DNA from: JBDSKH01 sp035495435
GTDB taxonomy: Bacteria > Actinomycetota > Actinomycetes > Actinomycetales > Microbacteriaceae
Reading direction: 5' to 3'
Length of the DNA: 32,278 bases
Assembly (NCBI GenBank): GCA_035495435.1
Contig: DATJFV010000030.1
Location: 1-32,278 of the forward strand
This document shows, in pieces, positions 7,522 through 14,211 of the stretch. Positions within the stretch are counted from its first letter, which is position 1. Each line of letters begins with the position of its first letter. The translations under genes were made by a program, and so were the position numbers. The notes under the pieces were generated by a model. That model searched no databases, was not told the origin of the DNA, and saw nothing but the letters and a program-made list of their open reading frames with translations.

Positions 7522-7559
7522 CCGCCGGTTGAGTAGCGGCGAAGCCGCGTATCGAAACC
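7522..7559 (-). repeat. Dispersed palindromic element, copy R3, in the ligase 5' leader
   Basis: Read on the minus strand it is the same element, with the core GCGGC-TTC-GCCGC. It sits directly upstream of the ribosome site of the 6144-7508 gene and is inverted relative to R1 and R2. Confidence 0.8.
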
Positions 7560-7598
7560 CACCTTTGCGGGCGGGTGCTGCCCTGATGTGCTCAGCAT

Positions 7599-7618
7599 AT
7601 GTAACACCGCGTTTACAT
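7599..7618. promoter_or_regulatory. Candidate operator, inverted repeat in the divergent intergenic region
   Basis: Perfect six-base arms ATGTAA and TTACAT are separated by eight bases, between the divergent ligase operon and permease gene. The symmetry suits a dimeric regulator, such as the FadR-type protein at 2380-3111. It also weakly recalls a GlnR half-site pattern (GTAAC, six bases, TTTAC). No binding evidence exists in the sequence itself. Confidence 0.4.
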
Positions 7619-7721
7619 CCAAAGGTAGACACGAAGTACCAATGAACGCCATTCTCTTTCCCAAGCGTGGACGTCGTCGTTCCTCGGGCTGACGTCCACC
7701 GTCCCCCTGGAAAGGACTGGC

Positions 7722-9263
7722 ATGACAGACATGAAACGCGCAGGCGGCGCGACGTACACCGCCGCAGGTGCTGACTACTTCGCCAAGCGCTCGCTGAAAC
7801 GCACCGCCGGCGTCTGGGGTCTCTGGGGTCTCGGCATCGCCGCCGTCATCTCGGGCGACTTCTCGGGCTGGAACTTCGGCATCGGGTCCGCCGGCTTCGG
7901 TGGCATGATCATCGCCTTCGTGATCGTCACGATCATGTACTTCGGGATGCTGTTCTCGATCGGCGAGATGGCGGCGGCCCAGCCGCACACCGGTGGCGCC
8001 TACTCGTTCGCACGGTCGGCGATGGGGCCGTTCGGCGGATTCATCACCGGCCTCGCCGAAACCATCGAGTACGTCGCCACCACCGCGGTGATCGTCTACT
8101 TCTCGGCCTCCTACCTCGACGGCGTCACCAGCGGTCTGCTGGGCTTCAGCCTCGTCGATCAGGGCATGGCCTGGATCTGGTGGGTCGTTCTCTACATCAT
8201 CTTCATCGCACTGAACTCGGCGGGCGCCGCGGTGTCGTTCCGCTTCGCGCTGATCATCTCGTTCATCTCGCTGGCGATCCTCGCGATCTTCGTGATCATG
8301 GCGTTCGCGTTCAACGCGGTGAACTTCTCCAGCCTCTGGGACATCGAACCCACCGAGGGCAACACCACCTTCCTGCCGTTCGGCTTCGCCGCGGTGCTCG
8401 GTGCGCTGCCGTTCGCCATGTGGTTCTACCTCGGCATCGAAGAGTTGCCGCTGGCCGCTGAGGAGGCGCACAGCCCCGCGAAGGACATCCCGAAGGCCGG
8501 CATCGTCGGCCTGATCACGCTCGTGATCTCGGGTGTCGTGGTGCTGTTCGTCAACACCGCAGTCACCGGCGCCTCGGCGATGGGCGGCTCGCTCGAGCCG
8601 CTGCTCGACGGCTTCCGGGCGTTCCTGCCCCCGAGTGTGGCGGCGCTGCTCGCCGCCTTCGCGCTGCTCGGCCTGCTGGCCTCGCTGCAGGGCATCATGT
8701 TCGCCTACGGGCGCAACATGTACTCGCTGTCGCGGGCCGGGTACTACCCGAAGGCGCTGTCGCTGACGGGTAAGCGGCAGACTCCGTACGTCGCGCTGAT
8801 CGTCGGTGCGGTCATCGGGTTCATCGCCCTGGTGGTGGTGGATGCCACGGGCGGCTCGTCGAGCCCGGCCGGTGCGATCGTGCTGAACATCGCGATCTGG
8901 GGTGCGGTGATCTCGTACCTGCTGCAGATGGTGTCGTTCGTCGTGCTGCGGCGCAAGTTCCCGAACGCCGCGCGGCCGTACAAGAGCCCCGTCGGCATCC
9001 CCGGTGCTGTCGTGGCGGGCATCATCGCGGCGGCGACCTTCATCGGGTTCATCCTGATCCCGGCGTTCCTGCCCGCGATCATCGCCATCGCGATCGTGTT
9101 CGTGATCGGCGTGATCCTGTTCGCCCTCATCGGCCGGCACCGTCTGGTGCTGTCTCCCGAGGAGGAGTACGCGCTGTCGGGCGGCATGCACGGCGACCCG
9201 CAGAAGGAGGGCTACGACGCCATGGAGGGCGAGGTCTTCGGCGACAAGAAGCCGAAGAAGTAG
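7722..9263 (+). CDS. APC-superfamily amine permease, ethanolamine-permease-like
   Basis: This 513-residue integral membrane protein has about 12 predicted helices and a hydrophilic, Lys-rich C-terminus (GDKKPKK). The segment around residues 44-53 (SGDFSGWNFG), followed by the PHTGGAYSFARSAMGP region, is what I recall from ethanolamine permeases (Eat/EutP-type) rather than putrescine importers. It would bring the substrate in at the plasma membrane. The gene is divergent from the ligase operon across 213 bases. The ATG at 7722 follows GGAAAGGA. A strong hairpin follows the stop. The substrate is inferred from family resemblance and context; other small amines remain possible. Confidence 0.85.
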   Translation: MTDMKRAGGATYTAAGADYFAKRSLKRTAGVWGLWGLGIAAVISGDFSGWNFGIGSAGFGGMIIAFVIVTIMYFGMLFSIGEMAAAQPHTGGAYSFARSAMGPFGGFITGLAETIEYVATTAVIVYFSASYLDGVTSGLLGFSLVDQGMAWIWWVVLYIIFIALNSAGAAVSFRFALIISFISLAILAIFVIMAFAFNAVNFSSLWDIEPTEGNTTFLPFGFAAVLGALPFAMWFYLGIEELPLAAEEAHSPAKDIPKAGIVGLITLVISGVVVLFVNTAVTGASAMGGSLEPLLDGFRAFLPPSVAALLAAFALLGLLASLQGIMFAYGRNMYSLSRAGYYPKALSLTGKRQTPYVALIVGAVIGFIALVVVDATGGSSSPAGAIVLNIAIWGAVISYLLQMVSFVVLRRKFPNAARPYKSPVGIPGAVVAGIIAAATFIGFILIPAFLPAIIAIAIVFVIGVILFALIGRHRLVLSPEEEYALSGGMHGDPQKEGYDAMEGEVFGDKKPKK

Positions 9264-9276
9264 CTGCTGGTGCAAC

Positions 9277-9307
9277 GGGTCCCGTCCGGCGTCGCCGGGC
9301 GGGACCC
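9277..9307 (+). terminator. Strong hairpin after the permease gene
   Basis: GGGTCCCGTCCGGC and GCCGGGCGGGACCC form a 14-bp stem with one G-T wobble and a three-base loop, beginning 13 bases after the stop. There is no T-run, as is common for actinobacterial terminators. Confidence 0.6.
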
Positions 9308-9308
9308 C

Positions 9309-9350
9309 GGCATGCGGGGCCCCGGGCATGCGGGCGCGCCCGGCATGCGG
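9309..9350 (+). repeat. Three iterated GGCATGCGG units
   Basis: GGCATGCGG occurs at 9309-9317, 9325-9333 and 9342-9350, with start-to-start spacings of 16 and 17 bases, embedded in G/C-only sequence. Confidence 0.6.
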
Positions 9351-9373
9351 GGGGGCGCCCACGCCACCGCCTT

Positions 9374-9508
9374 GCGCGGATGAGGAGTTCGGGGGCGACA
9401 CACGGCTCAGGAACGAAACTGAGCCGCGCGCCGTGACGAAGTTCCTCATCCGCGCGAGGTGGCTCCGCCGCACCCGGTGCGCGCGGGGACGAAGTTCCTC
9501 ATCCGCGC
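9374..9508. repeat. Intergenic repeat: inverted and direct CGAAGTTCCTCATCCGCGC units around a hairpin
   Basis: A 19-base unit CGAAGTTCCTCATCCGCGC occurs twice in direct orientation (9437-9455 and 9490-9508). A near-copy in inverted orientation lies at 9374-9391. Each direct unit is followed by a related GGTGG-CCGCCGCACC stretch, giving a period of about 53 bases. Between the inverted and first direct unit is a perfect hairpin: CGGCTCAG (9403-9410), eight-base loop, CTGAGCCG (9419-9426). No gene is seen in 9264-9550. It looks like a non-coding repetitive element, possibly of REP or MITE type. Confidence 0.65.
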
Positions 9509-9537
9509 ACGGTGGGTCCGCCGCACCGGGTGCGCGC

Positions 9538-9543
9538 TAGCCT
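9538..9543 (+). promoter_or_regulatory. -10 box for the 9551 gene, leaderless
   Basis: TAGCCT, then seven bases, then the ATG at 9551; no ribosome site is present. Confidence 0.55.
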
Positions 9544-9550
9544 GCTCTGC

Positions 9551-9814
9551 ATGCCCAGTGATGCCGAGGAGATCGCCCAGCTGAAGACCGAGGTCGCGCG
9601 TCTCGGCCGGCTCGTCGAGGAGCTGTACGTGCGCCTCGACGGCGTCGCTCCCGACGGCACCGTGGATCCTGCCGACCCGCCCCAGGACGTGGTGGATGCG
9701 CTGCGTGCGGGCAACGTGATCCAGGCGATCAAATCATGGCGCGAGCACACCGGCGTGGGCCTCGCCGAGGCGAAGCACCAGGTCGAACTGCTGCAGGCGC
9801 GGCTCGGTTCCTAA
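9551..9814 (+). CDS. Ribosomal L7/L12 C-terminal-domain-like small protein (87 aa)
   Basis: Residues 3-28 form a likely coiled coil (DAEEIAQLKTEVARLGRLVEEL). Residues 48-84 resemble the C-terminal domain of ribosomal protein L7/L12, with NVIQAIKSWREHTGVGLAEAK in the place of the L7/L12 conserved helix-turn-helix. The true L7/L12 has an N-terminal dimerisation domain and hinge that are missing here. Such stand-alone proteins occur in actinobacteria; I know of no established function. An upstream extension of the frame is non-coding repeat, and the leaderless promoter supports ATG 9551. The stop overlaps the stop of the convergent small membrane-protein gene by three bases. Confidence 0.75.
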   Translation: MPSDAEEIAQLKTEVARLGRLVEELYVRLDGVAPDGTVDPADPPQDVVDALRAGNVIQAIKSWREHTGVGLAEAKHQVELLQARLGS

Positions 9815-10005
9815 CGCGCCAGGCAGGCCCTCAGGTCGACAGGCGGCTCGTGGATCCAGCATCCGGTGTGCGCCACCGTGTCGACGGCACCCGAGACGTA
9901 GAACACGATGATCACCAGGATCGCGAGCACCGACGTGCCGAGGGCGTAGGCCCAGAGTCGTCGCGAAACCCGCGGCTCGTCGTGCTCGTCCAACTCGTCG
10001 TCCAT
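9811..10005 (-). CDS. Small single-pass membrane protein (64 aa)
   Basis: An acidic N-terminus (MDDELDEHDEP) precedes one transmembrane helix at about residues 18-40. A short C-terminal part has two cysteines (Cys49 in HTGCW and Cys61 in LRACL) that could form a disulfide outside the cell. No known family is evident. The ATG at 10005 has a CATGAT box six bases upstream on the minus strand, consistent with a leaderless start. Confidence 0.6.
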   Translation of the reverse strand: MDDELDEHDEPRVSRRLWAYALGTSVLAILVIIVFYVSGAVDTVAHTGCWIHEPPVDLRACLAR

Positions 10006-10019
10006 GACGCTATCATGCC

Positions 10020-10043
10020 TCGGTCGCGTCGGTCGCGTCGGTC
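10020..10043 (+). repeat. Short tandem 9-mer
   Basis: TCGGTCGCG is repeated twice and followed by a partial third unit (TCGGTC). It lies in the short gap between the small membrane-protein gene and the flavin oxidoreductase stop. Confidence 0.55.
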
Positions 10044-10055
10044 AGGTCAGCGGTA

Positions 10056-11369
10056 TCACGGCACGATGTTGTGGTTCGCGCGCAGCAGGTTCTGCGGGTC
10101 GTACCGGCGTTTCACCTCGCGCAGGCGCTCGAGCGTCGCCGGCGGGTACATCAGCTCGGTCACCGCCTGCCCCGCCTCCTGAGAGAAGTTGCCGTAGGTG
10201 CCCGTGGCGTAGGGCCCGGCGGGCGCCCACTTGGCGTGCACGGCATCCACCGCCTCACGCTCTGCGGCGGGTGGCAGGAACGCCGCCACCATCGCCATCA
10301 CCTCGGCGCCGCGGTGCGCCCACGCGGTGGCGTCGGCCGGCACCCGGCTGAAGGCGCCGCGCAGGTAGCGCAGCATCAGCACCCCGCCGATGGCGGCATG
10401 CACCCCGGCGAGCGCCTCGATGGCGTCGTCGCCGAAGTCGTCGATGAATCCGTTGTCGCCGGTGATGGTGGGCGGCTCGCCGGGGAAGGGGTGCGCCTCG
10501 TCGAGGGTGTCGGCGTAGTCGCGCGGCGCGATGTCCTCTCCGCGGTAACCCGGAACCGCGCGCAGGCGCTCGAGCAAGGGCTCGATGACCGCGACGTCGC
10601 GGCCGGGGTGGATGACGATGAGCTGCGTCGCCGGCTCCGCCCCCGGACCCATCGCCGGCATCGCCAGCGCCGTCGAGTTGAACGGCTCGGGAGCTTCTCG
10701 CATGACGTCGCGCCAGCCCGCCAGCATCTCGCGCAGGTTCGCCGGGTCGAAGTCGAGGGTGCCGAACACCACCCCGTCGAGCGGGTGCCCCTCGAACACG
10801 AATGTGGTGACGACCCCGAAGTTGCCGCCGCCGCCGCGCAGCGCCCAGAACAGGTCGGGGTGCTCGGTGGCGGATGCGGTGACGACCTCACCGGAGGGCA
10901 GCGCGACCTCGGCGGCGATGAGGCTGTCGAACGCGAGGCCGTACTGCCGCACGAACCAGCCGACGCCGCCGCCCAGGGTGAGGCCGCCGACCCCGACGCT
11001 TTTCGTGTCGCCGGAGCTCAGTGCGAGCCCGTGCGCGCCCAGAGCCGCGGCGACATCGCCCCACACCGCTCCCGCGCCGATGCGCACCGTCGTGCCGCCG
11101 ACCTCGACGCCCGCCAGGTGCGAGAGCTCGATGACGAGCGCTCCTTCCACCGAGAAACGCCCACTGCCGTGGCCTCCGCTGCGCACCGCGACCGGCATGC
11201 CCTCGGCGGCGGCGAAACTCAGAGCCTCTGCGACCTGCTGCGCCGTCTCGGGGCGCACGACCGCCGTCGCGGTTCCCGCCGGCGGGTAGATCGGCGGGTT
11301 CTCGCCCCAGCCCGGGTCGTCCGGCAGCAGCGCGGTTCCAGCACGTCCATCTCGCAGATCGCTCAACAT
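10056..11369 (-). CDS. FAD-binding oxidoreductase, berberine-bridge-enzyme type
   Basis: This 437-residue protein has a PCMH-type FAD domain with RSGGH (63-67), where His67 is the usual covalent flavin attachment, followed by VGVGGLTLGGGVGW and GGGGNFGVVT. The C-terminal BBE domain ends with LKR-like RYDPQNLLRANHN. The second attachment residue, a cysteine found in bicovalent members, appears absent, so one covalent link is expected. The substrate cannot be told; family members oxidise alcohols, sugars or alkaloid-like compounds. No Tat or Sec signal is visible. An earlier GTG at 11384 is possible, but TACGGT lies six bases before the ATG at 11369, which favours a leaderless start there. Confidence 0.85.
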   Translation of the reverse strand: MLSDLRDGRAGTALLPDDPGWGENPPIYPPAGTATAVVRPETAQQVAEALSFAAAEGMPVAVRSGGHGSGRFSVEGALVIELSHLAGVEVGGTTVRIGAGAVWGDVAAALGAHGLALSSGDTKSVGVGGLTLGGGVGWFVRQYGLAFDSLIAAEVALPSGEVVTASATEHPDLFWALRGGGGNFGVVTTFVFEGHPLDGVVFGTLDFDPANLREMLAGWRDVMREAPEPFNSTALAMPAMGPGAEPATQLIVIHPGRDVAVIEPLLERLRAVPGYRGEDIAPRDYADTLDEAHPFPGEPPTITGDNGFIDDFGDDAIEALAGVHAAIGGVLMLRYLRGAFSRVPADATAWAHRGAEVMAMVAAFLPPAAEREAVDAVHAKWAPAGPYATGTYGNFSQEAGQAVTELMYPPATLERLREVKRRYDPQNLLRANHNIVP

Positions 11370-11375
11370 GTGGAC

Positions 11376-11381
11376 ACCGTA
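11376..11381 (-). promoter_or_regulatory. -10 box for the flavin oxidoreductase, leaderless
   Basis: On the minus strand TACGGT is followed by GTCCAC and the ATG at 11369. This decides against the upstream GTG. Confidence 0.55.
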
Positions 11382-11422
11382 CACAACAGCACCGACACGG
11401 AGCCAGGCCGAGTGACGATCGA

Positions 11423-12988
11423 TCAGGAACGGAGAAGCCGACCGGCCGCCGCAGCCGTGCGCACACCGTCGCGCACCGCGAACTCGCCGCCGACCAGCAC
11501 ATGCACGATTCCGGCGGCGGGCAGCCGGGGCTCATCGAAGGTCGCCCGGTCAGACACGGTCTCGGCATCGAACAGCACCAGGTCGGCCACCGCACCCTCG
11601 CGCACCACACCGCGATCGGTCAGGCCCAGGCGACGTGCGGGGGTGCCGGCCAGATGCCGCACGCACTCCTCGAGGGTCAGCACCCCGAGCTCGCGGGTGT
11701 AGTGCCCGAGGTAGCGCGCAAAGGTTCCCCAGGCGCGCGGATGCGGACGCCCGCCGACCAGGATGCCGTCGCTTCCGGCGCTGTGGTGCGGATGCTGCAT
11801 GATGCGTTGCACGTTCTGCTCGTCGCCGACGTGCATCAGGATGCCGGTGCCGAGCCGGTCGTCGCGCATCAGGTCGAGCGCCGCGCTGGTGGCATCGACG
11901 CCGCGCAGAGCCGCCCACCCCTGGATCGTGAGGCCGACCGCCTCGGCCCACGCGGCATCCCGCACCCCCGACACCTGGATCAGGTCCCACGGCACCGTCT
12001 CGCCGTGCGCCCCGTCGGAGCCGGTCACCTCGAGCTCGACCCGCATCCGCTCGCGCGCGTCGGCGTCGTCGAGGCGCGCGAGCGTCGCCTCGGGCCCGCC
12101 GGCGTGCGCCCAGCTGGGAAGCAGTGCCGCGAGCGTCGTCGATCCGGGCAGGTACGGGTAGGTGTCGAGCGTGATGTCGGCGGTGGAGCTGTCGATCAGC
12201 TCGAGCAGTTCGCCCGCCCGGCCGCGGTTGGCGGGGAAGTTCATGGTCGCGTGCGTCAGGTGCAGCGCGCACCCGGTGCGCTCGGCGATGCCGATGCACT
12301 CGGCGAACGCGTCGAGGGCGTGCCGACCGTAGCCGCGGGTGTGCGGGGCCCAGTATCCGCCGTGCTCGGCCACGACCGCGCAGAGCGCCTCGAGTTCGGC
12401 GGTGTCGGCGTACATGCCGGGTGTGTAGGTCAGGCCGCTGGACATGCCGACGGCCCCCGCCCGCAGCCCGTCGGCCAGGATGCCGCTCATCCGCCCGAGC
12501 TCGGCCGTCGTCGCGGGCCGGTCGGCGGATCCCACGGTCAGCAGCCGCAGATTGCCCTGGGGAACGAGCACCGCCGCATTCGTGCCGAGCCGCGCGGATT
12601 CGAGTGCGTCGAGGAACCCGGCCGTGTCGCGCCAGCTGTACGCCGCATCGGGCAGGTCGCCGTTCCATCCGGAGATCTGCTGCCGCACCAGGGCCAACGC
12701 GGCGTCGTCGACCGGTGCGTAGCCGATGCCGTCCTGCCCGATCACCTGCGTGGTGACGCCCTGGCTGAGCTTCGCCGACTGAGCTTCGTCGTCGAGCAGG
12801 GCGAGGTCGCTGTGGGCGTGCATGTCGATGAAGCCAGGTGCGAGTGTCAGCGCCGAGCCGCGCGCGGCAGGCACGGGCCGGATCGCGCGGACGCGCCCCT
12901 CGGCGACCTCGACGTCGGCGGTGTACGCCGCCGCGCCCGTACCGTCGACGACCCGCACCCCCTCGAACAGCGCCTGGCCACTCGCCAC
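11423..12988 (-). CDS. N-acyl-D-amino-acid deacylase (D-aminoacylase family amidohydrolase)
   Basis: This 521-residue enzyme has a two-part beta-sandwich and a metal-dependent barrel. Visible landmarks are HAH (57-59), the GMSSGLTYTPG stretch (181-191), His216 in APHTR, His246 in HLTHA, and the late SDG...HPR.WGTF motif with the catalytic Asp. It hydrolyses N-acyl-D-amino acids to D-amino acids. The cysteine that bridges the zinc ions in classical D-aminoacylases (GNCG) is replaced here by Asp86 in GQDG. The GTG at 12988 overlaps the upstream stop by one base (TAGTG), with GGAG upstream, so the gene is coupled to the D-amino-acid dehydratase-like gene. The natural substrate is unknown. Confidence 0.87.
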   Translation of the reverse strand: MASGQALFEGVRVVDGTGAAAYTADVEVAEGRVRAIRPVPAARGSALTLAPGFIDMHAHSDLALLDDEAQSAKLSQGVTTQVIGQDGIGYAPVDDAALALVRQQISGWNGDLPDAAYSWRDTAGFLDALESARLGTNAAVLVPQGNLRLLTVGSADRPATTAELGRMSGILADGLRAGAVGMSSGLTYTPGMYADTAELEALCAVVAEHGGYWAPHTRGYGRHALDAFAECIGIAERTGCALHLTHATMNFPANRGRAGELLELIDSSTADITLDTYPYLPGSTTLAALLPSWAHAGGPEATLARLDDADARERMRVELEVTGSDGAHGETVPWDLIQVSGVRDAAWAEAVGLTIQGWAALRGVDATSAALDLMRDDRLGTGILMHVGDEQNVQRIMQHPHHSAGSDGILVGGRPHPRAWGTFARYLGHYTRELGVLTLEECVRHLAGTPARRLGLTDRGVVREGAVADLVLFDAETVSDRATFDEPRLPAAGIVHVLVGGEFAVRDGVRTAAAAGRLLRS

Positions 12989-14187
12989 TAGAACATCGTC
13001 TCCACGAACCCGACCACCCGCTCGCCCTCGACCTCGGGTACCAGCCCCCAGAGCTGGAACGCGGTGCACGGGTGCGAGATCCCGAGCCGCACGACATCCC
13101 CCACGGCCAGGCCGGAGTCGGGCGGCACGGTCACGAACGCATGCTGGTCGGCGAGCGAGGTCACCCGTGCGCCCGGAACGTCGAGCACCACGGGCAGGTC
13201 GAGGTCGCTCGGCAGGTCGCGCTTGCCGGCGTCGAGCAGCACGAGGCCGGGTTCCGGCCTGGAGAGCACGCGCGCCCAGGCGTGCAGGGCGGGCAGGAAG
13301 GCGCGCTCGGTGCCGGCGAACGGCGAGATGCCGGCGTAGAACACGTCGTCGTGGGCCTGGAACGCCCCGGCCCGCACGATCACGGTCGCGGGTGTGCCGT
13401 CCGCTGCGCGCGTGCCGACCAGCTCCTCGGCGACGACGTCGAACCAGGCGCTGCCGCCCGCAGTCACGATCGGGTCGACCGCGTCGAGCGACCCGGCCAG
13501 GGCACGCAGGTCGCGCAGGTAGGCGCGCACGCGCGGCTCCTCCCCGCGATCGGGGCCGTACGAGCCCTCATACCCGGCCGCCCCGCGAAGCCGCAGTCGC
13601 GGGGATGCGGCCACCGCATCCGCCACCCGTCGCGCCGCATCGACCCCGCGCGCTCCGGTGCGCCCGCCCGCCGCACCCAGCTCGACCAGCACGTCGATCG
13701 CGCGCTCGCCAGGGGTCCGCGCCAGCAGCTCCACGCCCTCGACCGAGTCGACCCAGCAGGCGAACGCGAACCGCGGGTCGGCGTCGAGTTCGGCGGTCAG
13801 CCAGGCGATCGCGACCGGATCGGTCAGCTCGTTGGCGAGCAGGATCCGGTCGAGACCGGCAGCGCGCGCCACCTGCACCTGCCACGGCGTCGCGAGCGTG
13901 ATGCCCCAGCATCCGGAATCCAGCAGCCGTCGCCACAGCTCGGGTGCCATCGTCGTCTTGCCGTGCGGGGCGAGTTCGACGCCCGTCGTGCGCGCCCAGG
14001 CCACGAGCGTCGCCACGTTGCCGTCGGACGCGGCGCGATCGATCGTCAGCACCGGGGTCTGCAGGTCGCCCACCCGCAGGCCGGTCGCCACGGCCTCCGC
14101 CGCGGTACTGCCCCACAGCCGCGGCGGCACCGACTTGTGCCGCGGGCGGAGGACCAGCGAAGCATCCCGATCGGCGGCGGCATCCAC
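12988..14187 (-). CDS. D-serine dehydratase-like / amino acid deaminase, PLP enzyme (alanine-racemase fold)
   Basis: The protein (399 aa) belongs to the D-threonine-aldolase/D-serine-dehydratase group. Lys77 in LAPHGKTTMAPE is the PLP-binding lysine. His372 and Cys374 (SHPC) match the zinc pair of eukaryotic D-serine dehydratases, rather than the His/Asp pair of D-threonine aldolases. The likely reaction is loss of water and ammonia from D-serine or D-threonine to give a 2-keto acid through an enamine. It is coupled to the D-aminoacylase downstream and divergent from a RidA gene 24 bases away. The open frame extends upstream through RidA, but the GTG at 14187 is the start closest to the promoter. 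Confidence 0.82.
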   Translation of the reverse strand: MDAAADRDASLVLRPRHKSVPPRLWGSTAAEAVATGLRVGDLQTPVLTIDRAASDGNVATLVAWARTTGVELAPHGKTTMAPELWRRLLDSGCWGITLATPWQVQVARAAGLDRILLANELTDPVAIAWLTAELDADPRFAFACWVDSVEGVELLARTPGERAIDVLVELGAAGGRTGARGVDAARRVADAVAASPRLRLRGAAGYEGSYGPDRGEEPRVRAYLRDLRALAGSLDAVDPIVTAGGSAWFDVVAEELVGTRAADGTPATVIVRAGAFQAHDDVFYAGISPFAGTERAFLPALHAWARVLSRPEPGLVLLDAGKRDLPSDLDLPVVLDVPGARVTSLADQHAFVTVPPDSGLAVGDVVRLGISHPCTAFQLWGLVPEVEGERVVGFVETMF

Positions 14188-14193
14188 CCGATC

Positions 14194-14199
14194 AGTCTG
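14194..14199 (-). promoter_or_regulatory. Possible -10 box for the PLP enzyme gene
   Basis: On the minus strand CAGACT is six bases before the GTG at 14187. It abuts the -10 box of the divergent RidA gene. Confidence 0.35.
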
Positions 14200-14205
14200 T
14201 ACCGT
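14200..14205 (+). promoter_or_regulatory. -10 box for the RidA gene, leaderless
   Basis: TACCGT, then six bases, then the ATG at 14212. Confidence 0.5.
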
Positions 14206-14211
14206 AACCCC

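Noticed and set aside
3128..7559. Composite transposon bounded by the palindromic repeats
   Set aside because: R2 and R3 are inverted around ALDH-hydrolase-ligase, but the copies are short, lie in gene borders, and no transposase or target-site duplication is visible.
7600..7617. GlnR box
   Set aside because: Only one half-site pair loosely fits (GTAAC-N6-TTTAC against GTnAC-N6-GAAAC), so it is listed only as a generic operator candidate.
9309..9350. CRISPR-like array from the GGCATGCGG units
   Set aside because: Units are 9 bases, spacers about 7-8 bases, and no cas gene is near.
7512..9473. 653-codon open frame antisense to the permease
   Set aside because: Asp/Arg/His-rich shadow running through the intergenic repeats; not protein-like.
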